A stretch of DNA of 43,038 nucleotides from Collinsella sp. AF25-2LB (GCF_003458415.1 NZ_QRUF01000017.1:1-43038), one strand, 5' to 3'. Shown: positions 1-7,935, counted from the first letter of the stretch. Made by a program: numbers and translations. Notes: a model not told the origin generated them from the letters alone.

Positions 1-32
1 CCTCCCATTTCTTGTGTCCAAGAAATGGGAGG
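1..32. repeat. Perfect 14-bp inverted repeat at window edge
   Basis: Positions 1-14 and 19-32 are perfect reverse complements around a 4-base loop. There is no T run to the right. On the minus strand the sequence beyond the stem lies outside the window, so I cannot tell whether this is a terminator for a gene to the left or a free-standing palindrome. Confidence 0.7.
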
Positions 33-398
33 CAGTTCAATTTGCTATCCGGGGCTTCTTCATACAACGCCGCGATGTGCTCCATAACGCTCTATTTGGG
101 GAATTTAGTTCAGGCAATGAAGACGGGCGCATGAACGCAGAAAGGACGGCACGAGGCCCACTTGAATCCTCGACACTCATCCGCATTATCGTTGTCCCAA
201 TGCCCTCTGCATCAAGCGAGGTCGGCGGTTAAGTAACGGCTCGGCGAGTGTTATTTTGAGAGCTACGCGCATCTAAGGCAAGTTTTCGTGGTAAAACTAC
301 TTGCCGGAAGCCGCGGCTTTCAGAGTACGGCTTACGTGCACGTTTAACCTCCGTGGGCGACGGGGTGCCGCAAGGCGTAGAGTATCGCTCACCTGTAG
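33..398. other. Gene-free stretch with small hairpins
   Basis: I see no convincing gene here. Short open frames lack ribosome binding sites and recognisable protein character. A smaller inverted repeat pairs 277-283 with 299-305 (GGCAAGT/ACTTGCC), extended by T/A pairs toward the loop. The stretch ends at the in-frame stop that precedes the gene remnant at 399. Confidence 0.5.
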
Positions 399-584
399 GG
401 GCAGCGCCGCTTCAGGACCGAAGGCTCGGCCTTCTACGAGACGCTCCAGCGCATCATCGATGGCAACACCAAGCGCATTGTCTCCGAGTGCCAGGCATAC
501 CTCGACTGCTACGAGCGCGAGGGAAGGCCTCGCTTTGCCGTCGACATCGACCGCATCGTGGGGCTGCTGGAGGGCGAGAAGTAG
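399..584 (+). pseudogene. C-terminal remnant of an unknown gene
   Basis: The frame opens after a TAG at 396-398, has no ATG, GTG or TTG with a ribosome binding site, and runs 61 codons to a TAG at 582-584. The codons look genuinely coding (high GC at third positions), and the peptide has a helical, charged character, including LQRIIDGNTKRIV and a closing IVGLLEGEK. A rho-independent terminator follows 25 bases later, as expected for the true end of a gene. I do not recognise the family. The most likely reading is the 3' end of a gene whose front was lost by deletion. Confidence 0.45.
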
Positions 585-608
585 GGCACCTCGGCTCAGT
601 CTCGAGCC

Positions 609-631
609 ATGCGGAGTCGCTCCGCATTTTT
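609..631 (+). terminator. Rho-independent terminator after the 5' remnant
   Basis: An 8-bp perfect stem (ATGCGGAG / CTCCGCAT) with a 3-base loop is followed by a run of four T. It sits just after the remnant frame ending at 584 and points rightward. Confidence 0.75.
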
Positions 632-792
632 GAACGCCGCGCGTGCGTCCCAAATACTTAAGAAACAAGCTGTGAAGTGCGGTGGCGCGCCCGTGCCCGT
701 GCATGGCCGTCACCATCAGCGTCTACGCGGCGTCGGCTTCAAGTGGAACTGACGCCGCTGCTGTATATGGTTTGCCTTGCTGCAAATGGCGA

Positions 793-1200
793 TCAATGCC
801 CTCGATGCTTCTGCTTGCGCTGCTCGAAGCGCGCCTCTGCCTCGTCCGCGCGACGCTGGCTTCTTGCTTGAGCCGAATCCCGCTTCATCGCTTCCCGCTG
901 TGCCGCGAGAGCCTGCTGCGCCTTGGTGCTCATCGCTGGCTGCTTGAGGGCTTTCGCCGCCTCGCGAGCGCGCCGCTTGGGGTTCTTCGCGGGCTTGCTT
1001 TCCTCAGCCGGTTCGCCACCGAAGAATGAGAACTTCTCCCATTTGCTTGTAACGAATTTCTGAATCTCCTCATCGGACGGTTCTGCGCCGAAGACGATGC
1101 GGGCGACGCCGTATCTGCCGTCCTCGACGTGCTCCGCCAGCCCGACCCAAAATTGGCCGTCGTGATATACGGTCAGGGTGGACGACACGCTGATCTGCAT
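793..1200 (-). CDS. yjdF: YjdF family protein
   Basis: This 135-residue protein matches the YjdF family (DUF2992), small proteins often controlled by azaaromatic-sensing riboswitches. The N-terminus has the family's short beta region with FWVGLAEHVEDG near residues 18-29 and ARIVFGAEPSDEEIQ near 34-48. The second half is a very basic, Arg/Lys/Ala-rich helical tail ending in KQKHRGH, typical of the family. I chose the ATG at 1198-1200 because AAGGATGA lies eight bases upstream; the frame continues to 1314 but has no good start signal there. The biochemical role is unknown, and association with aromatic-compound resistance is suggested for relatives. It stands alone, with a structured leader upstream. 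Confidence 0.8.
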   Translation of the reverse strand: MQISVSSTLTVYHDGQFWVGLAEHVEDGRYGVARIVFGAEPSDEEIQKFVTSKWEKFSFFGGEPAEESKPAKNPKRRAREAAKALKQPAMSTKAQQALAAQREAMKRDSAQARSQRRADEAEARFEQRKQKHRGH

Positions 1201-1336
1201 GGTTGGCTCATCCTTTATGTAGATAACCATGCAGAGAAGGGACAACCAAGGAGGCAGGTTACTGATGCGGGCTCCCGCACGCCCACGACTACCCGACGGG
1301 GACTGTGTTTTCATCTCTGGTGGTTGGATTGTAGCA
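1201..1336 (-). promoter_or_regulatory. Structured leader and promoter of yjdF (candidate yjdF riboswitch)
   Basis: On the minus strand an extended -10 (TGCTACAAT, -10 hexamer at 1328-1333) precedes about 120 bases of untranslated leader. The leader folds at least one G/C hairpin, pairing 1281-1286 with 1267-1272, and it contains the segments GATGAAAACACAG and CATCAGTAACCTGCC. yjdF genes are commonly preceded by the yjdF RNA motif, and the length and position fit. I cannot verify the covariance model by eye, so the assignment is tentative. Confidence 0.5.
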
Positions 1337-1354
1337 TGAGCGAATGCGCATTGA

Positions 1355-1597
1355 CCTCGCTGCCGGCATGCTGTGGCTGGGCGAGGGTTTTACCAGGAAT
1401 GGGGAAAGCCGGCACAGGAACTGCACCCCGGTGATGTGGTCAACATCGCCCCGGGGGTGAAGCATTGGCACGGAGCCGCGCCCGACGGCTGGTTCTCGCA
1501 TCTCGCGCTGGAGGTTCCGGGCGAGGAGACCTCCAACGAGTGGCTGGAGCCCGTGGACGACGAGGAATACCTCAAAGCGACTAACAAGAAGGCTTAA
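1355..1597 (+). pseudogene. 5'-truncated cupin-domain gene
   Basis: About 80 codons encode the second half of a small cupin of the kind fused to, or found beside, carboxymuconolactone decarboxylases. Visible are GRGFYQEWGKPAQEL, then HPGDVVNIAPGVKHWHG (cupin motif with the metal-binding His cluster), then WFSHLALEVPG. An in-frame TGA at 1352-1354 cuts off the N-terminal half, and the nearest start, a GTG at 1373, has no ribosome binding site. The first cupin motif is therefore missing and a functional protein is unlikely. Its stop codon overlaps the end of the convergent sirtuin gene by a few bases. Confidence 0.75.
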
Positions 1598-2445
1598 GCA
1601 CCGTCTCCTGCCCGCGCCGCCGAGAGCAGGGCGCCCAGGTCGGCCTGGATCGCCTCTGCCTTGCTTCCAAGCTGCAGCGGAGCCGAGTCGCCCGAGATGT
1701 TGACGCTCAACAGGTGCGCATCCGGCAGCTTTGCGGTCATGCTCCAGAACGGGAGCGTGATAATGCCAGGGGTCATCTCGCCCACGCCGAGCTCCAGCAG
1801 CAGCACGCGGCCATCGCCGCGCTCGCGCACGAAGCGCTCGTATCGCTCGAGGCTCTCGCGCCATGCCGCACCCTGCAGAAACGTGTCGTCGCGCACCCAC
1901 GGCGCGAGCTGCCAGCCGCAGTGCGGGCATCGAGGGACATCCTCGCTGCGGATCTCGAACCCCGTCATGCCCGCGAGCATACGCTCGACGTAGGGACTCG
2001 CGTCGAAGAGCTCGTCGCAGCATGGCTGTTTGCATTGAAGGTGTGCGAAGCTTCCCTGGTAGTTGCAGATCCTCTCGGTGGGAAACGTCTTCTCGACCTG
2101 GGTGTCCACATTGGTGCTCAGGATGAAGTAATCCTTATGGCCGATGAGGGACCGTAGGTCGAGATAGGGCTGCGAGGTCGGCTCGCGCAGCATGAAATCG
2201 ATATATCGCGCGTAGTAGGCCCATTGCTGCTCGAGGCTGGGGTAGAGGTGGTAAAAGCCGTCAAAAAGACTCTTGAAGCCAAAGGCTTGCTGCCAGTCCG
2301 TCATTCCGGCGCGCGCCATGCCTGCGCGGTTGTAATGGTTGAACCCGGCGGCGCTTGACATGCCCGAGCCGATGCCGACGATGATGGCGTCGGCATCGTC
2401 GATAAGGCTTCGAAGCCTATACGCTTCCCTCTCTAGAGACGGCAT
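1594..2445 (-). CDS. SirTM-like sirtuin, distal gene of three
   Basis: This 283-residue NAD-dependent protein deacylase/ADP-ribosyltransferase family protein (Sir2 fold) has a Rossmann NAD loop GIGSGMSSAAG (24-34), the motif STNVDTQ (110-116) replacing the classical TQNID..H, and YQGS (129-132), where the catalytic His of ordinary sirtuins is Gln. Zinc ligands are C138, C142/C143 and the CPHC pair C173/C176. Gln in place of the catalytic His is, from memory, a feature of macrodomain-linked SirTM enzymes, which act as protein ADP-ribosyltransferases. It overlaps the upstream paralogue by 13 bases, so the genes are probably translationally coupled. No macrodomain, GcvH-like or lipoate ligase gene is visible beside it, unlike described SirTM operons. 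Confidence 0.8.
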   Translation of the reverse strand: MPSLEREAYRLRSLIDDADAIIVGIGSGMSSAAGFNHYNRAGMARAGMTDWQQAFGFKSLFDGFYHLYPSLEQQWAYYARYIDFMLREPTSQPYLDLRSLIGHKDYFILSTNVDTQVEKTFPTERICNYQGSFAHLQCKQPCCDELFDASPYVERMLAGMTGFEIRSEDVPRCPHCGWQLAPWVRDDTFLQGAAWRESLERYERFVRERGDGRVLLLELGVGEMTPGIITLPFWSMTAKLPDAHLLSVNISGDSAPLQLGSKAEAIQADLGALLSAARAGDGA

Positions 2446-3131
2446 TGGGCAATCTCCTCGAAAGTCGGGGTCATATCGCCGTCAACGAGAATCGTCTCGC
2501 ACGATGCATCGGGCGCCATAGCCTGGCTGTAGTTGAACACGATGTAGGTGGCGTGCTCGCAGACGTTCGCGATCTGGGCGAGCATGTGCTTTATGATGCC
2601 GTTGCGCAGTCCCACGCCAAGTTCGAGGATGGCGACCCTGCCGTTGCGATGGGCTTGCACAAGACGCGCGAGCTCCTCGAGCTGGGCCGTGGCGAGGGCG
2701 TCTGGATGGGCGAGACGCCGCTCGTCGATCGACGTGCGTATGCTCCCCTCCGTCTCGAGCACGCGGTTCTCGTTGAACCCTGCGCGTACGAAGTGCCCGT
2801 CGATATTGCACGTGATCACGAAGGTGTCAGCGTGCTCTGTAAGACGCCGCAGCCCGTTCATGAGCGGGCTGGGCTCATATTCGAGATATTCCTTTTGATG
2901 AAACCGCTCGGCCCATCGGCGTCGCACGCTGGCATCCGGGGAGGCAAGCCCCTGCAGTATGCAGCCGATGCCGTCGGTCTGGGCGAGATCGCCGTACGCC
3001 TCCCGGAAATGGGTGTCGGCGCAGAAAAGATTGAGTCCTTCTGCCATGTCGAGCCCGTTGCTGGCGCCGATGATGACAAGATCCGCCTCGGAAAGTGCCC
3101 TGCCTATGCTAGCTGCTTTCGCCGTCTCCAT
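2433..3131 (-). CDS. Degenerate sirtuin-like protein without zinc module, middle gene
   Basis: This 232-residue protein keeps the sirtuin NAD-binding features: GASNGLDMAEG (22-32), TCNIDGH (107-113) and ELGVGLRNGIIKHML in the C-terminal third, matching ELGVGRMTP and ELGVGEMTP of its neighbours. It lacks the four-cysteine zinc-binding subdomain entirely; the segment after TEGS (127-130) goes straight to a short helical stretch. The position equivalent to the catalytic His/Gln is Glu. It is about 50-90 residues shorter than its paralogues. It starts three bases after the first gene's stop and overlaps the third gene, so it is clearly in the operon. It may be an inactive partner or regulatory subunit, or a different NAD- or ADP-ribose-binding protein. 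Confidence 0.7.
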   Translation of the reverse strand: METAKAASIGRALSEADLVIIGASNGLDMAEGLNLFCADTHFREAYGDLAQTDGIGCILQGLASPDASVRRRWAERFHQKEYLEYEPSPLMNGLRRLTEHADTFVITCNIDGHFVRAGFNENRVLETEGSIRTSIDERRLAHPDALATAQLEELARLVQAHRNGRVAILELGVGLRNGIIKHMLAQIANVCEHATYIVFNYSQAMAPDASCETILVDGDMTPTFEEIAQCRL

Positions 3132-3134
3132 GCG

Positions 3135-4100
3135 CTACCTCCCCAGCGTCTTGCGCACGTCGGCGAGCACGTCGGCGATGTCGGCGCGAACGGCGAGCCC
3201 CCGATCCTCGATCGCGCGGGGGAGAAACTGTGTCTTGTTGTTTACGGCGATGTAGCTGGCCTGCGGCAACTGCGCCGTGAGGGCCCAGAACGGCTCCTGG
3301 ATAAACGCGGGCGTCATGCGGCCCACACCCAGCTCGAGGAAGAGGATCCTCTGCCGCGCGTGCGCGTCGAGCCAGTCGGACACCTTGCGGTACTGCTCCT
3401 CGTAGAGCTTGCCCTGCAGGAAGTTACCGTAGCCGCGAACCCAGGGGAACGCCTCGCCCCCGCAGTGCGGGCAGCGTGGCACGAGCTCTGTCGGAACCTC
3501 TAGGCCGTCTCCCATGGCCTCTACCATGTTGGAGACCGGCTCGACCGCATCCCACACCTCGTCGGTGCAACAGCGGGAGCACTGAAAGAAGCGGTGGTCG
3601 CCTTGGATCTCTGCCACCTTCTCCCAAGGGTAGATCTTCACAAACTGCGTGTCCTGGTTGGTAGTGAGTACGAAGAAATCCTTCTCGGCGAGAATGGCAT
3701 CAAGGTCCTTGTAGGGCTCGCGCAGCGGGGCGTTGAGCGTGGTGTCGAGGAAGGTGGCGAGGTATCCCCAGCGCGCCTCGGCGGTGGGCCAGCGGTAGGA
3801 CGACCCCTCAAAAGCGCCCTTGAAACCGTAGCGCCCGGCGAATTTGCCGAAATGCCTGCGATAGGTCGCGTTGTCCTCGTAGTAGAAGTCGCCGCCGCCC
3901 GCCGCGGAGAGCCCGGAGGCCCCGCCCACCAGCACGCAATCGGTTTCCTCGATCATGCGGGCGAAGTCCCTGATTTGCTGGTCGTAGGGCTCGGGCTCGC
4001 GGTCACTCAGCTCATAGGGCGTGCCGCTGCTGCGGTAGGCGGCCTGAAGGGAAAACGATCGGTTGGTGAGCTCGATAACGAGCTGCTCGTACAGAGTCAC
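3135..4100 (-). CDS. SirTM-like sirtuin, first gene of the operon
   Basis: This 321-residue Sir2-family protein has an N-terminal extension of about 45 residues. Visible are the NAD loop GGASGLSAAGG (59-69), TTNQDTQ (146-152), and IQGD (165-168) with Gln at the classical catalytic His position, as I recall for SirTM ADP-ribosyltransferases. Zinc ligands are C174, C177/C178 and C210/C213 (CPHC). The GTG start at 4098-4100 is preceded by AGAAGG. It is the promoter-proximal gene of three tandem paralogues and faces a divergent TetR gene. Whether it ADP-ribosylates a lipoyl carrier protein, as described SirTMs do, cannot be read from sequence; no such carrier lies nearby. Confidence 0.82.
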   Translation of the reverse strand: MTLYEQLVIELTNRSFSLQAAYRSSGTPYELSDREPEPYDQQIRDFARMIEETDCVLVGGASGLSAAGGGDFYYEDNATYRRHFGKFAGRYGFKGAFEGSSYRWPTAEARWGYLATFLDTTLNAPLREPYKDLDAILAEKDFFVLTTNQDTQFVKIYPWEKVAEIQGDHRFFQCSRCCTDEVWDAVEPVSNMVEAMGDGLEVPTELVPRCPHCGGEAFPWVRGYGNFLQGKLYEEQYRKVSDWLDAHARQRILFLELGVGRMTPAFIQEPFWALTAQLPQASYIAVNNKTQFLPRAIEDRGLAVRADIADVLADVRKTLGR

Positions 4101-4118
4101 GGATACCTTCTTTCAGCT

Positions 4119-4138
4119 ATTATAAACAGGTGTCTATA
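4119..4138. promoter_or_regulatory. Sirtuin operon -10 box overlapped by a TetR-type operator
   Basis: Positions 4121-4138 form an 18-base palindrome (TATAAACAGGTGTCTATA) with one mismatched pair plus the central pair. On the minus strand a perfect TATAAT (4119-4124) overlaps its edge, with no clear -35. A palindrome over the -10 in the intergenic space of a divergent TetR gene is the usual position for TetR repression, so autoregulation and control of the sirtuin operon are likely. Confidence 0.6.
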
Positions 4139-4242
4139 AAAAGTATCCATGTCGATTTGCTTAAGAGCAATGAACAGCTTCGATGCGCTGTCGATAAACG
4201 AACGATTGCTGGGCATTGTCGAGCGTTGCAATTGGAGGGGCC

Positions 4243-4803
4243 ATGGAATCGGGGAAGATCGATCGTCGCCGACGCTATACGCTCTCGGTCATACGGGAGG
4301 CGTTCTTTTCGCTGCTGGCCGAGGTCGGCTTCGCGAAGATGACGGTAGCGGATATCTGCCGCCGCGCCGATATCAACCGCGGCACGTTTTATCTGCACTA
4401 CGAGGACAAGTTCGCGCTGCTCGACGCACTTATCGACGAGGCCTTGGCGGCGGTGCCCCCGCTCGAGGGATCGGAGGTGGATGCCCTCTGCCAGCGTCCG
4501 CCGGCAAACGATGACTATTATCTGCTCTACTCGGATGGCGACGCGTACGCCCGGGTGGCACAGCGCGTCGTCGAGCGCGGCGCCGAGCAGATGGTTCCCT
4601 CGATCATGGAGAAGACCGGGCTTTCGCACGAAGACGCCTATCTGCTCTTCGTCCACAACGTCCAGGGAAATCTCGCGGTCAACCGCCTGCTCGGTTGGAG
4701 GCGAGGGCCCGAGTTCGCCCACGCCCAGGAGCTGCTCAGCGCCTATTCCGAAGGAGGCATGCGGGCGGTATCGGCTCGTCACGATCCCCGTAGTTCATCT
4801 TGA
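4243..4803 (+). CDS. TetR/AcrR family regulator of the sirtuin operon
   Basis: This 186-residue protein has the N-terminal TetR helix-turn-helix: an RRRYTLSVIREAFFSLL helix, the recognition region MTVADICRRADINRGTFYLH (the highly conserved part), then YEDKFALLDAL. The C-terminal ligand domain is helical and unassigned. The ATG at 4243 has GGAGG four bases before the start; the frame extends to a TTG at 4216 without a better signal. It is divergent from the three sirtuin genes across about 140 bases containing an operator-like palindrome, so it probably controls them. The inducer is unknown. Confidence 0.85.
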   Translation: MESGKIDRRRRYTLSVIREAFFSLLAEVGFAKMTVADICRRADINRGTFYLHYEDKFALLDALIDEALAAVPPLEGSEVDALCQRPPANDDYYLLYSDGDAYARVAQRVVERGAEQMVPSIMEKTGLSHEDAYLLFVHNVQGNLAVNRLLGWRRGPEFAHAQELLSAYSEGGMRAVSARHDPRSSS

Positions 4804-5027
4804 CCACGGGTTCATTTTAAGTAAGCAGTGCAGCTATGAGCTGAGGATAAAGCGCCACAGTGTGCCCCGCGCTCTCGACTTCTCGGCAGAAACGTGAGCC
4901 TTTGGTCAATGCATCTCAAGATTGAGCGATGGCTCCGCTTTTGATTTGGTGGCATGACGGAGTGCGACGGCATGGCATTGTCGCATCGCTGTGCTGTCGC
5001 AGCGCCAGACGTCTTCGTGGCCGCCGT

Positions 5028-5324
5028 TCAGCCCTCGTCGAGCTCCTTCAGCCGGGAGAGGCAGCGGTCCAGAAACCCGCTCCTGGCTTGCGCGGCAAGG
5101 AGTCCGTCGCAGAAGCGGTCGCCACGAACGCACCACGTGATGCATGCACGTATCAGGTCAATGTCCCCATGGTCGATGTCGCAGCTGTCTATGCCTTCCG
5201 AGGTATCGATGCCATGGCGTTCAAGCGTCTCGAAGTAGCTGGTGTCCGCGAACCCGTCCAGTTCATAGAAATCGTCGACGAAATCCTCGAGTCCGAGCGT
5301 CCCGCCCCCAAGCTCGACATTCAT
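5028..5324 (-). CDS. Small acidic protein, DUF6508-like
   Basis: This 98-residue protein has an ATG at 5322-5324 and a GGAGGA ribosome binding site. The first half is acidic (VDDFYELDG, IDTSEGIDSCDIDHGDIDL). The second half contains RACITWCVRGDRFCDGLL and ends in SRLKELDEG, which resembles small DUF6508-type proteins seen in many bacterial genomes, an assignment made from memory. It lies 57 bases downstream of the DUF262 gene on the same strand and may be cotranscribed. No enzymatic motif is visible and the function is unknown. Confidence 0.6.
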   Translation of the reverse strand: MNVELGGGTLGLEDFVDDFYELDGFADTSYFETLERHGIDTSEGIDSCDIDHGDIDLIRACITWCVRGDRFCDGLLAAQARSGFLDRCLSRLKELDEG

Positions 5325-5381
5325 GTTTCTGTCCTCCAGCTTGCCAGCGTGCTTGGTTAGTCTTTCGAACGTGTTCGCTCC

Positions 5382-7115
5382 TTAGCTCAAAAGTCCGTTG
5401 TCGCCCAGGTAGTCCACGAAGGCATCGATGATCCGTGCCGTGCGAGTCGCGATGTCTATTTCGGTGAAGTCTTCCATGACTTGTGTCAGGCGTTTGAGTT
5501 CCGCGATCTTTGTTCCGGCTTTGCGCTTGCCATTGCCGTCGGTGTATCCCTCATAGTACTTGCGTTTATCGCAGAATCTGTAGTCGGCCGCGCGGATGTT
5601 TACACGCTTCTCGAGCAGCGCCTTGTTACCCAGCGCCTCCAGGCTGGATTGATCGACGAGCGGGTCTATCTCGTTGCGCTTCTTGGCATAGATGTGCTCA
5701 ATTTCGAGCGTGGTGTCTAGGTCCATGAGTGGTTGATCTGGGTCTGCGTACGCCCACCAAGTGAGCATGGACTTTGTTACAGGCCTGCCGTTGGTGAACA
5801 CGTAGGTTCGGAATCGCTCAGCAATATTTGCGCGATTGAAGTGGTGGTTAGGAAACTCCACCGGGCGGTGCTCCACGATGTTGATCATCTCGGGATACAC
5901 TGGCGAACGCAGCGCGTTCACGCCGGGTCGCTCAATGGCGTAGGCGAAAATGAATGCCGTGATCTTGTTTAGAAAGCCGTAGAGTGCCTCGTCATCGAGG
6001 ACACCTTTGCTGTCGCTGTTTGCAAGGAACCAGACGCTTAGCAGATAGGTCCACATGCCGTTGGGGGCGTAGTTCAGCACGAAGAGCCTGCGGAGCACGC
6101 GCTCGCTGAACCCTTCCTGCGCGTCGACGCGTTTCCAGAAGCCGAGCAGCGCCTCGAGATCGTCGAGCGTGGCGTCCTCCTTGAGCATGGCGTAACCATC
6201 GGCACCGAAGAAGTCGCGCAACGATGCGGTGGTCGTGTCGCGGATGCCTTTCTTCGCGCGGCGGTAGTACATGTAGCGCGTAAATAGCTCATCGGCTGGT
6301 GTACCGCGCATGGGCCGGAAGATAGCGTTCGCTCCCTCCTCGAGTCCTTTCCAGCGACGGATGAACTCGTCCTTGCGCCCCGTGTCGGAATAATGCTTGT
6401 AGAACTGGCTCTTGAAGATGTCGGCATCCGAGAGAGGCAACCCTCGGTCGTTTAGAGTCGAGAAGATGCGTAGCGCGGTGTCCTGCGACTCCGCTTCAAT
6501 GGGCAACAGTATCACATTGTTGATGACGCGTGTGGCCATGTAGACGGTGTAGGTGGGCCACTCGCTCACCAGTTGCTCAATTTTCCTCTGGAAGAAAGCG
6601 AAGTTGCGGGCATAGGCGCTCTTCCAGCCATCGCCTACATTGCCCTCTCGTAAAATCTCGAGGAATTCATTCTTGTCGTTGTCCGATGCAACCTCGGAGT
6701 TGATCTTGAGGCGCTCCATGTCGGGCTCGTCGAACTCGTCGGTTTTCCATACACAACGGGCGATTGCCTCGCGCATCTTCACAGACTGCTTATCCTTCAT
6801 GTTGGTGAACTTGTCGTAGAACGCGCGGAGCAGCAGCATGATGGTGGTGAGGCGCTGCTGGCCGTCAATGATCTCAAGTTGGCCAGAGATGTTCTTAAAG
6901 GTGACGATGGGCCCTAGAAAGTATTCGTCGTTCTCGCTGTCGAAACGCTCGTAGTCATCGCCTGGAAAAGCGAACGAGAACAGGTCATCCCACAGCGTTG
7001 CGCATTCATCCTCGCCCCAGGCGTAGGGCCTCTGGTAGTCGGGGATGAGGAAGTCTGATCGCTTATCGGTGAGAAGATCGCGAATCGATCGCTGGTCGAT
7101 GTTGAGCTTGGACAT
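5382..7115 (-). CDS. DUF262/DUF1524 protein (GmrSD-like)
   Basis: This 577-residue protein has the two-part architecture of GmrSD-like, modification-dependent (type IV) restriction or nucleotide-triggered defence proteins. The N-terminal DUF262 has DYQRPYAWGEDE (26-37) and the ParB-like DGQQR motif in IDGQQRLTT (83-91). The C-terminal DUF1524 HNH-type nuclease region has LEIEHIYAKK, followed by LGNKALLEKRVNIRA, giving the expected His and Asn. I chose the ATG at 7113-7115 because GGAAGG lies eight bases upstream; the frame continues to 7658 but that part is low-complexity and lacks signals. A TATAAT sits 40 bases upstream. No separate methylase or specificity gene is adjacent. Confidence 0.82.
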   Translation of the reverse strand: MSKLNIDQRSIRDLLTDKRSDFLIPDYQRPYAWGEDECATLWDDLFSFAFPGDDYERFDSENDEYFLGPIVTFKNISGQLEIIDGQQRLTTIMLLLRAFYDKFTNMKDKQSVKMREAIARCVWKTDEFDEPDMERLKINSEVASDNDKNEFLEILREGNVGDGWKSAYARNFAFFQRKIEQLVSEWPTYTVYMATRVINNVILLPIEAESQDTALRIFSTLNDRGLPLSDADIFKSQFYKHYSDTGRKDEFIRRWKGLEEGANAIFRPMRGTPADELFTRYMYYRRAKKGIRDTTTASLRDFFGADGYAMLKEDATLDDLEALLGFWKRVDAQEGFSERVLRRLFVLNYAPNGMWTYLLSVWFLANSDSKGVLDDEALYGFLNKITAFIFAYAIERPGVNALRSPVYPEMINIVEHRPVEFPNHHFNRANIAERFRTYVFTNGRPVTKSMLTWWAYADPDQPLMDLDTTLEIEHIYAKKRNEIDPLVDQSSLEALGNKALLEKRVNIRAADYRFCDKRKYYEGYTDGNGKRKAGTKIAELKRLTQVMEDFTEIDIATRTARIIDAFVDYLGDNGLLS

Positions 7116-7155
7116 GAGCTGTACCTTCCGCGCGGGAACAATCAAGATGACACGG

Positions 7156-7161
7156 ATTATA
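7156..7161 (-). promoter_or_regulatory. -10 box for the DUF262 gene
   Basis: A perfect TATAAT on the minus strand lies 40 bases before the start of the DUF262 gene. No clear -35 hexamer is seen 16-18 bases further upstream. The rest of 7116-7404 shows no other gene. Confidence 0.45.
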
Positions 7162-7404
7162 TCGCCGAAGTCGTCATTCGCTCTATTGCTGCGAGCTACT
7201 GAATCTGGCAACCTCTGGCCAACCCTTACGGTTTCATGTCGTGATCCATATCGGCGCTGATTAATGTCCGTGATGCTTCTGCTTGCACCTTCTTTGGAGA
7301 GCGCGAGCGAGAGATGCGATCTACAGACGTCTGAATAGCTCCATCCGTTTTGGTTACAACAAAATGTGTGCCGCGCGCCTGCGGCATGAAGAAGGGAGAT
7401 TCTT

Positions 7405-7935
7405 GTGAATATCGTTGTATTGAGCGGCAGCCCGCGTAAGGGCGCTAATACCGATACCATGGTCGAGGCGTTTGCCGAGACCGCGCGTGAGGGCGGCAAT
7501 ACGGTCGAGGTCGTCCGCGTTGCCAGCAAGAAGATCGCCGGCTGCTTGGGATGCCAGTACTGCTTCGCCCATGAGGGCGTCTGCGTGCAGAAGGACGACA
7601 TGGCCGACGTGATCGAGTCACTGAAAGACGCCGACATGGTTGTCTTCGCTTCGCCCATCTACTGGTTCGATATCACCGCGCAGGAGAAAGCCACCATCGA
7701 CCGCCTGTACGCCTTCGGTGCTACGGGCTTCCCGTTCACCAAGACGGCCCTTTTACTCGATAGCCACAGCGAGGGCGTCTATGATGCGGCGATCGCTATG
7801 TACAAGTCAACCTGCGCGTACTGCAAGTGGGAGGACCAGGGCATTGTCACCATTAGCGGCATGACCGAGCGCGACAGCATGGCATCCTCGCCCAAGTTGA
7901 AAGAGGTGCGAGAGCTCGCTCGCAAGCTCGCCTAA
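7405..7935 (+). CDS. NAD(P)H-dependent FMN reductase / iron-sulfur flavoprotein family
   Basis: This 176-residue flavodoxin-fold protein has the FMN phosphate loop SGSPRKGANTDTM (7-19), directly after the first beta strand. A cysteine cluster C47-x2-C50-x2-C53 with C60 follows, as in the iron-sulfur flavoprotein/NADPH-dependent FMN reductase family. FASPIYWFDITAQEK near residues 78-92 is the usual second flavin-contact segment. It starts at a GTG preceded by AAGGGAG. It probably transfers electrons in the cytoplasm between a pyridine nucleotide or ferredoxin and an unknown acceptor. It is monocistronic, convergent with the AAA ATPase gene. Confidence 0.85.
   Translation: MNIVVLSGSPRKGANTDTMVEAFAETAREGGNTVEVVRVASKKIAGCLGCQYCFAHEGVCVQKDDMADVIESLKDADMVVFASPIYWFDITAQEKATIDRLYAFGATGFPFTKTALLLDSHSEGVYDAAIAMYKSTCAYCKWEDQGIVTISGMTERDSMASSPKLKEVRELARKLA

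Noticed and set aside
301..716. Overlapping open frames on both strands near the left edge
   Set aside because: Arg/Ala/Pro-rich compositional frames without start signals; only the C-terminal remnant at 399-584 has coding character and a following terminator.
2445..3503. 352-codon plus-strand frame in the sirtuin operon
   Set aside because: Antisense to two sirtuin genes; no family features.
7116..7658. N-terminal extension of the DUF262 gene
   Set aside because: The extra 181 codons are Ser/Thr/Arg-rich without domain features, and the start at 7115 has a good ribosome binding site and upstream -10.
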